Shown in pieces: positions 23,091-32,522 of a DNA stretch of 64,000 nt; within the stretch, counting starts at the first letter, position 1, and each line of letters opens with the position of its first letter. A program made the position numbers and the translations under genes. This stretch comes from Calidihabitans tengchongensis (GTDB lineage Bacteria; Sysuimicrobiota; Sysuimicrobiia; Sysuimicrobiales; Kaftiobacteriaceae), in contig JAVKIE010000004.1 of the NCBI GenBank assembly GCA_031459615.1, positions 160,022 through 224,021 on the forward strand, in the 5' to 3' direction. Under the pieces are notes generated by a model. The model ran no database searches and was not told the origin of the DNA. It was given only the letters and a program-made list of their open reading frames with translations.

Positions 23091-26000
23091 GTGAGTTCGC
23101 TCATCCCTCCCGGCACCGTTCTCCGGGACGGCCCACCCGCGCGGTGGGTCGTCCTCCCGCCTGCCCCGCAGGCGGATGACCTGGCGCGGGCGCTGGGCCT
23201 CCACCCGGTGGCCGCGCGCATCCTCTGCGCCCGCGGCCAGGCGGCTCCCGCCCAGGCCCGGCAGTTCCTGGACTGCCCCCTGGACGACCTGGAGGATCCC
23301 GAGCGCATCGTGGACATTCCCCGCGCGGCCGACCGCCTGGCGGCGGCGGTGCGACGCGGGGAGCCGATCGCCGTCTACGGCGACTACGACGCCGACGGGG
23401 TCTGCGGGACGGCCATCCTCCTGCGGGGCCTGGCGCAGGTGGGCGCGGCGGTGCGCTTTCTCATCCCCCACCGGCTGCGGGACGGCTACGGAGTGCGCGA
23501 CGCGCTCCTTCTTGCCCTGGCAGACGACGGCCACCGCCTGGTGGTGACCGTAGACTGCGGCGTCACCGCCGTGGACGAGGTGGCCCGGGCCGTCTCCCGG
23601 GGGCAGGAGGTCATCGTCGTGGACCACCACCAGCCCGGACACCGCCTCCCGGCGGCTGCGGCGGTGGTGGACCCCTGGAGGGCCGACGCGCCGGGTTCCT
23701 TCCGGGAGTACGCGGCCGCGGGGTTGGCCTTCCAGCTCCTGCGGGCAGTCCGCCGCCGGCTGGGGGTGCCGGACCTGCCGGCCGACGTGCTGGACCTGGC
23801 CGCGGTGGGCACGATCGCCGACGTGGTGCCCCTCCGCGGACCCAACCGCATCCTGGCCCGGTGGGGATTGCACAGACTGTCCACCGGACCGTGCGCCGGC
23901 CTGGCCGCCCTGGCGGCCGCGGCCGGACTGACGGGGGAGATCACCGCGCGCCACGTGGGATTCATCCTGGCCCCGCGGCTGAACGCGGCAGGGCGTCTGG
24001 CCGACGCCGCAGCCGCGGTGCGGCTGCTGACCACCGAGGATCCGGCGGAGGCCGGCGCGCTGGCCGGCCAGCTGGACGCCCTCAACCAGCAGCGCCGGGC
24101 ACTGTGCGACCAGATCCTGGACCAGGCCCTCCAGCAGGTGGCCGCCGGAGGCCTGGAGCGGGCGCCGGCCGTGGTGGTGGCCGGAGAGGGGTGGCATCCC
24201 GGCGTCCTCGGCATCGTCGCGGGCCAGCTCTGTGAGCGTTACTACCGGCCGGCGGTGGTCCTGACCATCCAGGAAGGCCGGGCCCGGGGGTCGGCCCGCA
24301 GCATTCCGGCGCTCCACCTGGTCCAGGCGCTGGCCGACTGCGCCGACGTGCTGGAACGATACGGGGGACACGCCCAGGCCGCCGGGGTGGAGGTGCGGGC
24401 CGACCGGATCGAGGAGTTCGCCCGGCGCTTCACCGGAGCGGTGGCGGCCCGCCTCCGGCCCGACGACCTGGTCCCCACTCTGACCATCGACGCCGAGATC
24501 CGTCTGTCCGACCTCACCCTCGAGCTGGCCGAACAGCTGCGGCGGATGGAGCCGTTCGGCGCGGGCAACCCGGAACCCATCCTGGCCTGCCGGGGGTTGG
24601 TGGCCCTCGCCACCCGGGCGGTCGGCGACGGCCAGCACCTGCGCCTGGGCGTCACCGACGGCCTGTCCTACGCCGAGGCGGTGGGGTTCCACATGGGCGA
24701 CGCCTCCGAGGTGCTGGCGTTCACCCGCGCCACGGTGGACCTGGCGGGCGCCCTCGCCGTGGACCCCTGGACCGATCCGCCGCGGCCGCACCTGGTGGTG
24801 CGGGACCTGGTGGCCCCCGGCCTGGATCTGGACGAGGTGCTCAGCGACGGGCGGCTGCTCCTGGAGAGGCTGTTCGCCCGCGCCGCCGACTACCTCGCCG
24901 ACGACGCCCGGGCCGTGGAGCAGGCGGAGGCATTCTTCACCAAGGTGGTGGGGGTCACGTTCGAGGGCCGCCAGCAGGTGGTGGCAGGTCTGCGGCCCGG
25001 GGACGCGCTGCGCCTGCGCCGGGAGCCGCGCAACCCCCACGACCCCCATGCCGTGCAGGTGCTGACCGCGTCCGGAGTCCCCGTCGGCTACCTCAGCGCC
25101 CGCCTGGCCGGCCGGATCGCGCCGTCGCTGGACGCCGGCGTCCGCTACGCCGTCACCGTCGCCCAGGTCACCGGCGGCGGGGACCGCCCTCACGGCCTGA
25201 ACATCTCCGTGCACAGGCAGGACGACGCCGGGGACCTCGGGCCCCGGCGGGTCGCCTGTGCGGGAGACCCCCCGCACGCGCTGGTGGACCGCCTCCGCCC
25301 GCACCTTTTGGGGGACCGGCCGCTGCGGGACGTCCAGCGACGCGTTGTGGACCTGCTGCTGTCGGGGCGCCCGGTGGCGGGAGTCGTGGGGCCGGCCGCC
25401 GAGCGGCGGGCGGTGATGGGGGTCGCCGGGGCGTGCTGGGCGGCGGCCGGATGCGGCCTGGCGGTGCTGGCGGTACCGCTCGCCAGCCAGGTGGACCGGT
25501 GGTACGAGCGCCTGGCGCCCCGCCTGCGGAGGCTGGGCATCTCCTGCGCGCGCGCCCACGGAGCCCTGGGGTGGCGGGCGCGGCAGCGGCTGGCCGGCGT
25601 GGCCCGCGAGGGACCGGCCGTCGTCCTGTGCAGCCTGGAGTATCTGCGCGCCACCCTCGCGGGCGAGGCGGAGGTGGAGCTGCGCCCGTCTTTGCTTGTG
25701 GTGGATTGCGAACCTACAATAGACGGTACTACGCTGGATCTGGACGCGGCGGGCGGGCCCGCAGCGGTCCTGGGAGGCCGGGCGGACGCGGTCCGCCGGT
25801 GGATGCGGGCGGCCGAGGTCGTCCGGGACGAGGCCGTGCGGCCGCAGCTGGGGCTGGTGGACCGCCGCGGGATCGCCGCCGCAGAGCGGGAGGAGATGAT
25901 CGCCCGGATCGCCGGGCGAGGGGAGAAGACTGTGGTGTACGTGGGCACGCGGCCGCAGGCGGTGGAGCTGGCGCGGCGCCTGCGGGAGGCCGCCGGCGGG

Positions 26001-26648
26001 CAGGTGGCTTACTATCACGATGGCCTGCCGCTGCGGGTGCGGGAGGTGATCGAGCAGCTGCTCGCCGACGGCAAGATCCGGACCCTGGTGGCCGCCGACC
26101 TGCCGGGCGCCGTCCCTGTGGACCTCCGCCAGATGGTGGTGGCGGGAATCCCGGCGCACCGGGCAGACCTGGTGGACCTGATCGCCGCCGCCGGGAGGGA
26201 CGGGCGGCAGGCCGCGGTGACGCTGGCCTGCCGGCGGGAGGACGTCGGCGACCTGCGGGCCGCTGTCTCCGCCCGGCACCCGGCCCGGGACGTCCTGGCT
26301 GCCCTGTACCGGGCGGTGCGGGCGCGTGCGGAGCGCGCGGGCGAGATGAGCTGGCCCGACGAGGGGCTGGCCGCCGACCTCCGCCAGGCGGGCATCGGCT
26401 CCCGGACGGCCTCCGTCGGCCTGGAGATCCTGGCCGAAGCCGGGGTCCTGACCCGCGAGTACGACGGGGAGCGGTGGCGGATCTCGCTGGTCCCGGGGGG
26501 GCGGCGCGAGCTGGCCACATCGCTGCGCTACGCCGAAGGGCGCCGCGAGGAGGCGGCGGCCGCCGACGTGGCCCGGTGGGCGTTCGGGCCGCTGGTGGAC
26601 ATTCTGACGGAGGCGGCCGGGCCGGCGGACGGAGGCATCCCGCGGTGA
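23091..26648 (+). CDS. recJ: RecJ exonuclease fused to a HIRAN domain and a degenerate RecQ-like helicase region
   Basis: A 1185-residue protein about twice the usual RecJ length. Residues 1-590 form RecJ: motif I VYGDYDADG (Asp98, 100, 102), DHH at 178-180, IADVVPL, and the DHHA1 GGH at 425-427, so 5'-3' single-strand exonuclease activity should be intact. Residues about 615-705 match a HIRAN domain (FFTKVVGVTFEGRQ, then LRLRREPRNPHDPHAV). Residues about 740-1050 follow the RecQ helicase outline (LAVLAVPLASQVDRWYERL, SLLVVDCEP, TVVYVGTRPQAVELARRL, AAAGRDGRQAAV) but lack a GxGK Walker A loop and a DEAH box. A winged-helix-like tail follows. The helicase part is probably an ATP-independent scaffold or DNA binder. 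It overlaps rel by GTGA. Confidence 0.9.
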   Translation: MSSLIPPGTVLRDGPPARWVVLPPAPQADDLARALGLHPVAARILCARGQAAPAQARQFLDCPLDDLEDPERIVDIPRAADRLAAAVRRGEPIAVYGDYDADGVCGTAILLRGLAQVGAAVRFLIPHRLRDGYGVRDALLLALADDGHRLVVTVDCGVTAVDEVARAVSRGQEVIVVDHHQPGHRLPAAAAVVDPWRADAPGSFREYAAAGLAFQLLRAVRRRLGVPDLPADVLDLAAVGTIADVVPLRGPNRILARWGLHRLSTGPCAGLAALAAAAGLTGEITARHVGFILAPRLNAAGRLADAAAAVRLLTTEDPAEAGALAGQLDALNQQRRALCDQILDQALQQVAAGGLERAPAVVVAGEGWHPGVLGIVAGQLCERYYRPAVVLTIQEGRARGSARSIPALHLVQALADCADVLERYGGHAQAAGVEVRADRIEEFARRFTGAVAARLRPDDLVPTLTIDAEIRLSDLTLELAEQLRRMEPFGAGNPEPILACRGLVALATRAVGDGQHLRLGVTDGLSYAEAVGFHMGDASEVLAFTRATVDLAGALAVDPWTDPPRPHLVVRDLVAPGLDLDEVLSDGRLLLERLFARAADYLADDARAVEQAEAFFTKVVGVTFEGRQQVVAGLRPGDALRLRREPRNPHDPHAVQVLTASGVPVGYLSARLAGRIAPSLDAGVRYAVTVAQVTGGGDRPHGLNISVHRQDDAGDLGPRRVACAGDPPHALVDRLRPHLLGDRPLRDVQRRVVDLLLSGRPVAGVVGPAAERRAVMGVAGACWAAAGCGLAVLAVPLASQVDRWYERLAPRLRRLGISCARAHGALGWRARQRLAGVAREGPAVVLCSLEYLRATLAGEAEVELRPSLLVVDCEPTIDGTTLDLDAAGGPAAVLGGRADAVRRWMRAAEVVRDEAVRPQLGLVDRRGIAAAEREEMIARIAGRGEKTVVYVGTRPQAVELARRLREAAGGQVAYYHDGLPLRVREVIEQLLADGKIRTLVAADLPGAVPVDLRQMVVAGIPAHRADLVDLIAAAGRDGRQAAVTLACRREDVGDLRAAVSARHPARDVLAALYRAVRARAERAGEMSWPDEGLAADLRQAGIGSRTASVGLEILAEAGVLTREYDGERWRISLVPGGRRELATSLRYAEGRREEAAAADVARWAFGPLVDILTEAAGPADGGIPR

Positions 26649-28849
26649 AGTGGCTGCAGGCCCGACAGTCGGGCGTGTTTGCGGACCTGCCGGCGGACGT
26701 CCAGCAGCTGCTGGCCCGCCTGCGGGAGCAGTTCCCGCGGGCCGACCTGGACGTGGTACGGGCAGCCTACCTGTTCGCCGAGCAGGCGCACCGGGCGCAG
26801 ACCCGGGCATCGGGGGACCCCTACATCACCCACGCGGTGGCGGTGGCCTCCGTCCTGGTGGAGCTGCGCCTGGACCCGGTGACCGTGGCCGCGGGGCTGC
26901 TCCACGACGTGGCCGAGGACACGGGCGTGACCCTCCAGCAGGTGGAGGAGCACTTCGGTCCCGAGATCGCCGCGCTGGTGGACGGGGTCACCAAGCTGGG
27001 CCGCATCGAGTGGATGAGCCGGGAGCAGCGGCAGGCCGAAAGCCTGCGCAAGATGTTCCTGGCCATGGCCAGCGACATCCGCATCGTCCTCATCAAGCTG
27101 GCCGACCGCCTGCACAACATGCGCACTCTCCAGTACCTGCCCGAGTGGAAGCAGCGGCGCACCGCCCAGGAGACCCTGGACATCTACGCCCCCCTGGCCG
27201 AACGCCTGGGAATCGGCCGCATCCAGCGGGAGCTGGAGGACCTGGCGTTCGCGGTCCTGCAGCCCGACGCCTACCAGGAGATCCGCCGCCAGCTGGCCGA
27301 GGCCGAAAGCAGCCGTGCCCAGTTCCTGGAGCAGGTGGCCGACACCCTGCACCGGGAGCTGAACCGGGCCGGCGTCCGGGTGGCCCGGGACCGCATCACC
27401 GCCCGGCCCAAGCACGTGTACAGCATCTGGAAGAAGATGCAGCGGCCCAAGTACGCCGGCCAGCCGGTGGCCCGCATCTACGACCGGCTCGGGGTGCGGG
27501 TGATCCTGGACGACGTCAAGGACTGCTACGCGGCCCTGGGGGTGGTGCACTCGCTGTGGAAGCCCATCCCCGGGGAGTTCGACGACTACATCGCCAACCC
27601 CAAGACCAGCGGCTACCAGTCCCTGCACACCACCGTGCTCTACCAGGGCGAGCCCCTGGAGATCCAGATCCGGACCCTCCAGATGCACCGGGAGGCGGAA
27701 CACGGCATCGCCGCCCACTGGAAGTACAAGGAAGGGCGGCCGGCCGAAAAGGAGTTCGAGCAGAAGCTGGCCTGGCTGCGCCAGCTGCTGGAGTGGCACG
27801 CGGAGCTGCAGGACGCCCGGGCGTTCGTGCGATCGGTGAAGATGGACCTCTTCCAGAACGAGGTGTTCGTCTTCACCCCCAAGGGCGACGTGATCGACCT
27901 GCCGGCGGGGGCCACCCCCGTGGACTTCGCCTACCGGATCCACACCGACGTGGGCCACCGGTGCGTGGGGGCGCGCGTCAACGGCCGGCTGGTCCCCCTG
28001 TCCCACCGGCTGCGCACCGGCGACATCGTCGAGATCCTCACCAGCAAGACCGAGGGCCGCCCCAGCCGCGACTGGCTGACATTCGTGGTCACCACCAACG
28101 CCCGCGCCAAGATCCGCCAGTGGTTCAAGAAGGAGGCCCGGGAGGAGAACATCCAGCGCGGGCGGGAGATGCTGGAGAAGGAGCTGCGCCGGCTGGGGCT
28201 GCTGGCCCAGCTGCGCCCCGAGCGCCTGCGGGAGGTCGCCCCGCGCCTGGGGCTGGCCGGCGACGAGGACCTGCTGGCGGCGCTGGGCAACGGCGACGTC
28301 TCCCTGCTGCAGGTGGTGCAGGCCCTGCGGCCGCCGGATGCTGCCCGGCCGGCCGAGGCGGGCGGCGAGCCGGCCCCCCTGCCGCCGCGGCCGGCGGCGC
28401 CGGGAGGGGTGCGCGTGCGCGGGGCGGACAACGTCCTCACCCGGCTGTCCCGCTGCTGCACCCCGCTGCCCGGCGACCGCATCATCGGCTATGTGACCCG
28501 GGGGCGGGGGGTGGCCATTCACCGCCAGGATTGCCCCAACGTCAAGGCGCTGGGCGCGCACCCGGAGCGCTTCCTGGAGGTGGAGTGGGAGTCCATCCCC
28601 GAGGGCAGCTACCCGGTGGAGATCGAGGTGGCGGCGTTTGACCGGGTGGGCCTGCTCAAGGACATCCTGGCCGCCATCGCCGACACCAAGACCAACGTGG
28701 TCTCGGTGAACGCCCGGGTGCGGCGGGACAAGATCGGCGTGATCAACGTGGTCCTGGACATCCGCAGCCTCGCCCAGCTGCACACGGTGATGGAGAAGGT
28801 GGGCCGGGTTCCCGAGGTGTACTCGGTGGAGCGGGTGCTGCACGGCTAG
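26645..28849 (+). CDS. rel: RelA/SpoT family (p)ppGpp synthetase/hydrolase
   Basis: A 734-residue long-form Rel protein controlling the stringent response. The hydrolase HD domain is intact (His63, His87-Asp88 in LLHDVAEDTG), the synthetase region shows RIYDRLGVRVILDD, PKTSGYQSLHTTV and HREAEHGIAAHWKYK, then TGS (FVFTPKGDVIDLPAGATPVDFAYRIHT), a zinc-finger-like RCCTPLPGD segment, and a C-terminal ACT/RRM domain. With HD residues kept it is likely bifunctional. The GTG start overlaps the recJ stop codon. Confidence 0.95.
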   Translation: MKWLQARQSGVFADLPADVQQLLARLREQFPRADLDVVRAAYLFAEQAHRAQTRASGDPYITHAVAVASVLVELRLDPVTVAAGLLHDVAEDTGVTLQQVEEHFGPEIAALVDGVTKLGRIEWMSREQRQAESLRKMFLAMASDIRIVLIKLADRLHNMRTLQYLPEWKQRRTAQETLDIYAPLAERLGIGRIQRELEDLAFAVLQPDAYQEIRRQLAEAESSRAQFLEQVADTLHRELNRAGVRVARDRITARPKHVYSIWKKMQRPKYAGQPVARIYDRLGVRVILDDVKDCYAALGVVHSLWKPIPGEFDDYIANPKTSGYQSLHTTVLYQGEPLEIQIRTLQMHREAEHGIAAHWKYKEGRPAEKEFEQKLAWLRQLLEWHAELQDARAFVRSVKMDLFQNEVFVFTPKGDVIDLPAGATPVDFAYRIHTDVGHRCVGARVNGRLVPLSHRLRTGDIVEILTSKTEGRPSRDWLTFVVTTNARAKIRQWFKKEAREENIQRGREMLEKELRRLGLLAQLRPERLREVAPRLGLAGDEDLLAALGNGDVSLLQVVQALRPPDAARPAEAGGEPAPLPPRPAAPGGVRVRGADNVLTRLSRCCTPLPGDRIIGYVTRGRGVAIHRQDCPNVKALGAHPERFLEVEWESIPEGSYPVEIEVAAFDRVGLLKDILAAIADTKTNVVSVNARVRRDKIGVINVVLDIRSLAQLHTVMEKVGRVPEVYSVERVLHG

Positions 28850-28890
28850 GCGGCCCCCCGGCCCCGCCGGGCCGGCGGCCAGCAGATCCC

Positions 28891-29313
28891 ATGGCGTCCC
28901 GAACCGATCTGACCCGCCTGCTGGAGGTGCACCGGCGCGCCGTCAACGCCCGGGACCTGGAGGCGCTGATGGCGCTGTACGCCGAGGACGCCGTCCTGGA
29001 GTTTCCCGCCAGCCCCCGGGTGGAGGGCAAGGCCCAGATCCGCCGGGCGTACCAGTCGTTCTTCGACAACTGGGAGGAGACCAGCGCCTACCGGGTGGTG
29101 GTCATCCAGGGCAACACGGCGGCGGTGGAGGGGACCGTCACCGGGCGCCACAAGACCCTGCACCTGCGGATCCCCGGCCGGATTCCCACGGCGGCCCGCA
29201 CCTACCGGCACGACTTCGCCATGTTCATCGACGTGCAGGACGGCAAGATCATCCGCCAGCGGGTCTACTTCGACGCCCGGGAGCTGGTGCGCCAGCTGCT
29301 GGGCCAGGACTGA
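28891..29313 (+). CDS. NTF2-like / SnoaL-fold protein
   Basis: A 140-residue cone-fold protein. The start LTRLLEVHRRAVNARDLEALMALYAEDAVLEFP and the later AQIRRAYQSFF are typical of the SnoaL/limonene-epoxide-hydrolase superfamily, and the C-terminal strands (FIDVQDGKIIRQRVYFD) complete the barrel. Members range from isomerases to ligand carriers; no specific catalytic pair is evident. It is monocistronic or read with rel, 41 bases upstream. Confidence 0.75.
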   Translation: MASRTDLTRLLEVHRRAVNARDLEALMALYAEDAVLEFPASPRVEGKAQIRRAYQSFFDNWEETSAYRVVVIQGNTAAVEGTVTGRHKTLHLRIPGRIPTAARTYRHDFAMFIDVQDGKIIRQRVYFDARELVRQLLGQD

Positions 29314-29361
29314 TCCCGGCAGGGCCGGCCCCGGCGACGTCTAACAGTAGGAGAGTACCAG

Positions 29362-29388
29362 CCGGTCCGTGCCGCTGCGGCACGCCGG
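29362..29388 (+). promoter_or_regulatory. Strong leader hairpin before the aminotransferase gene
   Basis: CGTGCCG and CGGCACG pair around CTG at 29368-29384, with CCGG outer arms at 29362-29365 and 29385-29388. It sits just upstream of the ribosome site of the gene at 29406. It could be a terminator of the previous unit without a U tract or a leader structure; I do not recognise a known riboswitch. Confidence 0.35.
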
Positions 29389-29405
29389 ATCCAGGAGGGT
29401 CGCCG

Positions 29406-30596
29406 GTGTCCCAGCGCATCGCCGCCGCCCGGGTGGGCGTGTTCACCGAATCGGTCATCCGGGAGATGACGCGCCTGTGTCTGGAGTACGGGGGCGTCAA
29501 CCTGGCCCAGGGGTTTCCCGACTTCGACCCGCCCGCCGCCCTGCTGGACGCCGCCGCGCGCGCGCTGCGGGAGGGGTACAACCAGTACGCCATCACCTGG
29601 GGCTCGCCGCGGCTGCGGCAGGCCATCGCCGCGAAGGTGGCCTGGTACAACGGGCTGGAGGTGGACCCCGAGCAGCACATCACCGTGACCTGCGGCGCCA
29701 CCGAGGCCATGATGGCCACCCTCCTGGCGCTGGTGGATCCCGGGGACGAGGTGGTCATCTTCGAGCCGTTCTACGAGAACTACGGCCCCGACGCGATCCT
29801 GGCGGGCGCCACGCCGCGCTATGTGCGGCTGCACCTGGACGACCCCCAGGTGGCGTTCGACCCCGGGGAGCTGACCCGGGCGTTCTCCCGCCGCACCCGG
29901 GCCATCATCGTCAACACCCCCCACAACCCCACCGGCAAGGTCTTCACCCGCGCCGAGCTGGAGCTGATCGCCGATCTGTGCCGCCACTACGGCGCCGTGG
30001 CCGTCACCGACGAGGTGTACGAGCACCTGCTCTATGACGGCGCCACCCACGTCAGCCTGGCAGCGCTGCCGGGGATGGCCGAGCGCACGGTGACCATCAA
30101 CAGCGTGAGCAAGACCTACAGCGTCACCGGGTGGCGGGTGGGGTGGGCGATCTGCCGTCACCCCGCCCTCACCACGGGGATTCGCAAGGCCCACGACTTC
30201 CTCACGGTGGGCGCCGCGGCCCCCCTGCAGGAGGCGGCGGTCACGGCCCTGGCCTTTCCCCCCACCTACTACACCGACCTGGCGGCGCTGTACCGCCGCA
30301 AGAGGGACCGCCTGCTGCAGATCCTGGAGCGGTACGGCTTCCGCTGCCTGCCTCCCCGCGGCGCCTACTACATCATGGCGGCCATCGACCGGTTCACCCC
30401 CGACGACGTGGCCTTCGCCCACACCCTGGTCAAGGAGATCGGGGTGGCCGCCGTGCCCGGCAGCAGTTTCTTCCACGAGCCCTCCCTGGGGCGCGGCTAC
30501 GTCCGCTTCGCGTTTCCCAAGCGGGACGAGACCCTGGACGAGGTCGACCGCCGCCTGGCCCGACTGCCGGCCGCCGCCGGCAGCCTGTTCCGCTGA
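29406..30596 (+). CDS. Class I/II PLP-dependent aminotransferase
   Basis: A 396-residue fold-type I transaminase. The PLP lysine is Lys236 in SVSKTYSVTGWRVGW, PLP ring contacts include Asp202-x-x-Tyr205 and the NTPHNPTGK loop, and the carboxylate-binding Arg is near VRFAFPKR. The start LAQGFPDFDPP resembles the kynurenine/glutamine transaminase and YbdL-like methionine aminotransferase subgroup. The substrate is not certain. GTG start after AGGAGGG. The next gene is also a PLP enzyme. Confidence 0.9.
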   Translation: MSQRIAAARVGVFTESVIREMTRLCLEYGGVNLAQGFPDFDPPAALLDAAARALREGYNQYAITWGSPRLRQAIAAKVAWYNGLEVDPEQHITVTCGATEAMMATLLALVDPGDEVVIFEPFYENYGPDAILAGATPRYVRLHLDDPQVAFDPGELTRAFSRRTRAIIVNTPHNPTGKVFTRAELELIADLCRHYGAVAVTDEVYEHLLYDGATHVSLAALPGMAERTVTINSVSKTYSVTGWRVGWAICRHPALTTGIRKAHDFLTVGAAAPLQEAAVTALAFPPTYYTDLAALYRRKRDRLLQILERYGFRCLPPRGAYYIMAAIDRFTPDDVAFAHTLVKEIGVAAVPGSSFFHEPSLGRGYVRFAFPKRDETLDEVDRRLARLPAAAGSLFR

Positions 30597-30624
30597 CCCG
30601 TCCACCCCACCGAGGCCCGGCGCC

Positions 30625-31797
30625 GTGGACCCGCAGGCCCCCTCCCCGCCCCCGACGTGGGACGCCTACCGGGCCGAGTTCCCGATCCTGCGGCGGACCA
30701 CGTACCTCAACACGTGTTCCCTGGGGGCCCTCTCCCTCCGGGTGGCCGACGCCGTGCAGAGGTTCCTGCGGGAGTGGCACGAGCGGGGCGCAGCGTCGTG
30801 GTACGCCCGCTGGCTGCCGGAAAGCGATCGCCTGCGGACGGTGGTGGCGGGGCTGGTGGGGGCCGATCCGGACGAGGTGGCCCTGTTCCCCTCGGTGAGC
30901 GCCGCCCTGGCGGCCGTGGCCAGCGCGTTCGATTACCGCGACCGGCCGGGGGTGGTGGCCTCGGACCTGGACTTCCCGACCACCGTGTACCAGTGGCTGG
31001 TCCGGGAATCGGAGGGGGTGCAGGTGGACGTGGTCCGCAGTCCGGACCGCCTCACGGTGCCCGTGGACGCCTACCGCCGGGCGGTGGACCGGCGCACGCA
31101 GCTGCTGGTGGCCTCCCACGTGTACTTCACCAGCGGCGCCATCCAGGATATCGCGGCGCTGGCGGAGGTGGCCCACCGGCAGGGCGCGCTGTGCCTGGTG
31201 GACGCCTACCAGGCCGTCGGCCAGCTGCCCATCGACGTGCGCGCCGCGGGCGTGGACTTCCTGGTCACCGGCGGCCTCAAGTGGCTGCTGGGCGGGCCGG
31301 GCATCGCCTTCCTGTACGCCCGGCGTGAGGTCGCCGAGCGGCTGGCTCCGCGCAGCGTGGGGTGGTTCGCCCACCGGGACCCCTTCGCCTTTGACGTCCG
31401 GACGTTCACCTATGCGGCGGGCGCCCGCCGCTTTGAGGGGGGCACGCCGTCCGTGGCGGCCGTGTACGCCGCCCGCGCCGGCGCGCAGATGGTGGCGGAG
31501 GTGGGCGTGGAGCGCATCCGGCGGCGCCAGGTGGAGCTGGTGGGCCTCCTGGTGGAGGAGGCCCGCCGGGCGGGCCTGCGCCCGCGGGTGCCGGGTGAGG
31601 TCGAGAACCTGGCCGGCATCGTCACCGTGCCCCGCGAGAATCCCTCCGCCGTGGTCGCAGCCCTCGCCCGCCAGGGCATCGTGGTGGATGCCCGCCCGGG
31701 GATCGTCCGCCTGTCGCCGTACTTCTACAACACGCCCGACGAGTGCGCGCAGGTGGTGCGGGCCCTCTCCGACCTGGACCGCGCCGGCATCCGATGA
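30625..31797 (+). CDS. Class V aminotransferase family protein (desulfurase/epimerase-like)
   Basis: A 390-residue fold-type I PLP enzyme. The PLP lysine is Lys219 in VTGGLKWLLGGPG, and the Asp contacting the pyridine nitrogen is Asp193 in CLVDAYQAVGQ. Features such as SVGWFAHRDPFAFD and ARRFEGGTPSVAAVYAA are those of the isopenicillin-N-epimerase/EgtE/kynureninase-like branch. There is no cysteine-bearing catalytic loop of IscS type, so it is unlikely to be the main cysteine desulfurase. It overlaps the next gene by ATGA. Confidence 0.85.
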   Translation: MDPQAPSPPPTWDAYRAEFPILRRTTYLNTCSLGALSLRVADAVQRFLREWHERGAASWYARWLPESDRLRTVVAGLVGADPDEVALFPSVSAALAAVASAFDYRDRPGVVASDLDFPTTVYQWLVRESEGVQVDVVRSPDRLTVPVDAYRRAVDRRTQLLVASHVYFTSGAIQDIAALAEVAHRQGALCLVDAYQAVGQLPIDVRAAGVDFLVTGGLKWLLGGPGIAFLYARREVAERLAPRSVGWFAHRDPFAFDVRTFTYAAGARRFEGGTPSVAAVYAARAGAQMVAEVGVERIRRRQVELVGLLVEEARRAGLRPRVPGEVENLAGIVTVPRENPSAVVAALARQGIVVDARPGIVRLSPYFYNTPDECAQVVRALSDLDRAGIR

Positions 31798-32471
31798 GCC
31801 GGATGTCAGGGGTCCCCGATCGCGCCCCGCCCGCCGGAGCCACCGTGCACCTGGTCCGCCACGGGATGCACGACTGGCTGCTGCCGGGCCGCAACCGCCT
31901 GGCCGGCCGGCTGCCGGGCGTGCACCTCAACCGGCAGGGCAGGGAGGAGGCGGAGCGCCTGGCCGCCCGGCTCAGGGGGGAGCCGCTGGCGTGGGTGGCC
32001 AGCAGCCCCCTGGAACGCACCCTGGAGACGGCCGAGATCATCGCCCGTCCCCACGGCCTGGCCGTGGTCCCGGACCCGCGGCTGCTGGAGTGGGCGTTCG
32101 GCCCCTGGGAGGGGATGGAGATCGACGCCATCCGCCGGGCCGACCCGCGCCGGTGGGAGCTGTGGCGGCAGGCGCCCGACCTGTTCTCCCTGGCCGGCGC
32201 CGAGACGCTTCAGGAGGTGGCCGAGCGGATGGAAGCCGCCTACCGGGAGTGGGCCGGCCGGGGCGGGGTGGGGGTGATGGTGTCCCACCAGGACCCCCTG
32301 GCCGCCCTGCTGTGCCGGCTGGTCGGCGCCCCCCTGCGGGCGATGCGGGCGCTGGAGGTGCCCACGGGAGCGCTGGCCACATGCCGGGAGACGCCCTGGG
32401 GCACCGTGCTGGTGCGCCTCAACCCCGGATTCCCGACGAGCGTGGAAACGTGGAAGGTCGAGGGCAAATGA
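31794..32471 (+). CDS. Histidine phosphatase (phosphoglycerate mutase-like) family protein
   Basis: A 225-residue enzyme with the RHG motif in VHLVRHGMHDWL (phospho-His), arginines in SSPLERTLETAEII, the acid donor Glu in LLEWAFGPWEGM, and the second His in GVMVSHQDPLAALL. The lack of a dPGM-type insertion suggests a general sugar- or cofactor-phosphatase. The start overlaps the class V enzyme stop codon, so the two are co-translated. Confidence 0.88.
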   Translation: MSRMSGVPDRAPPAGATVHLVRHGMHDWLLPGRNRLAGRLPGVHLNRQGREEAERLAARLRGEPLAWVASSPLERTLETAEIIARPHGLAVVPDPRLLEWAFGPWEGMEIDAIRRADPRRWELWRQAPDLFSLAGAETLQEVAERMEAAYREWAGRGGVGVMVSHQDPLAALLCRLVGAPLRAMRALEVPTGALATCRETPWGTVLVRLNPGFPTSVETWKVEGK

Positions 32472-32484
32472 CCACCACCAGCAG

Positions 32485-32522
32485 TCGTGACCCTTTTCCC
32501 TCTTCCTCTTCCCTTTTCCCTC
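32485..32522. repeat. Short purine/pyrimidine tract repeat at a convergent junction
   Basis: Forward-strand CCCTCTT/CCTCTTCCC/TTTTCCC units fill the gap between the phosphatase gene end (32471) and the nucleotidyltransferase end (32523). Its complement shares GGAAAAGGGAAGAGG with the array starting at 36001. Read on the forward strand the T-rich tract could aid termination. Confidence 0.6.

Noticed and set aside
21729..26810. Very long reverse-strand reading frame opposite secF and recJ
   Set aside because: It is a high-GC shadow frame: repetitive His/Gly/Gln-rich composition, no known domain, opposite strong forward genes.
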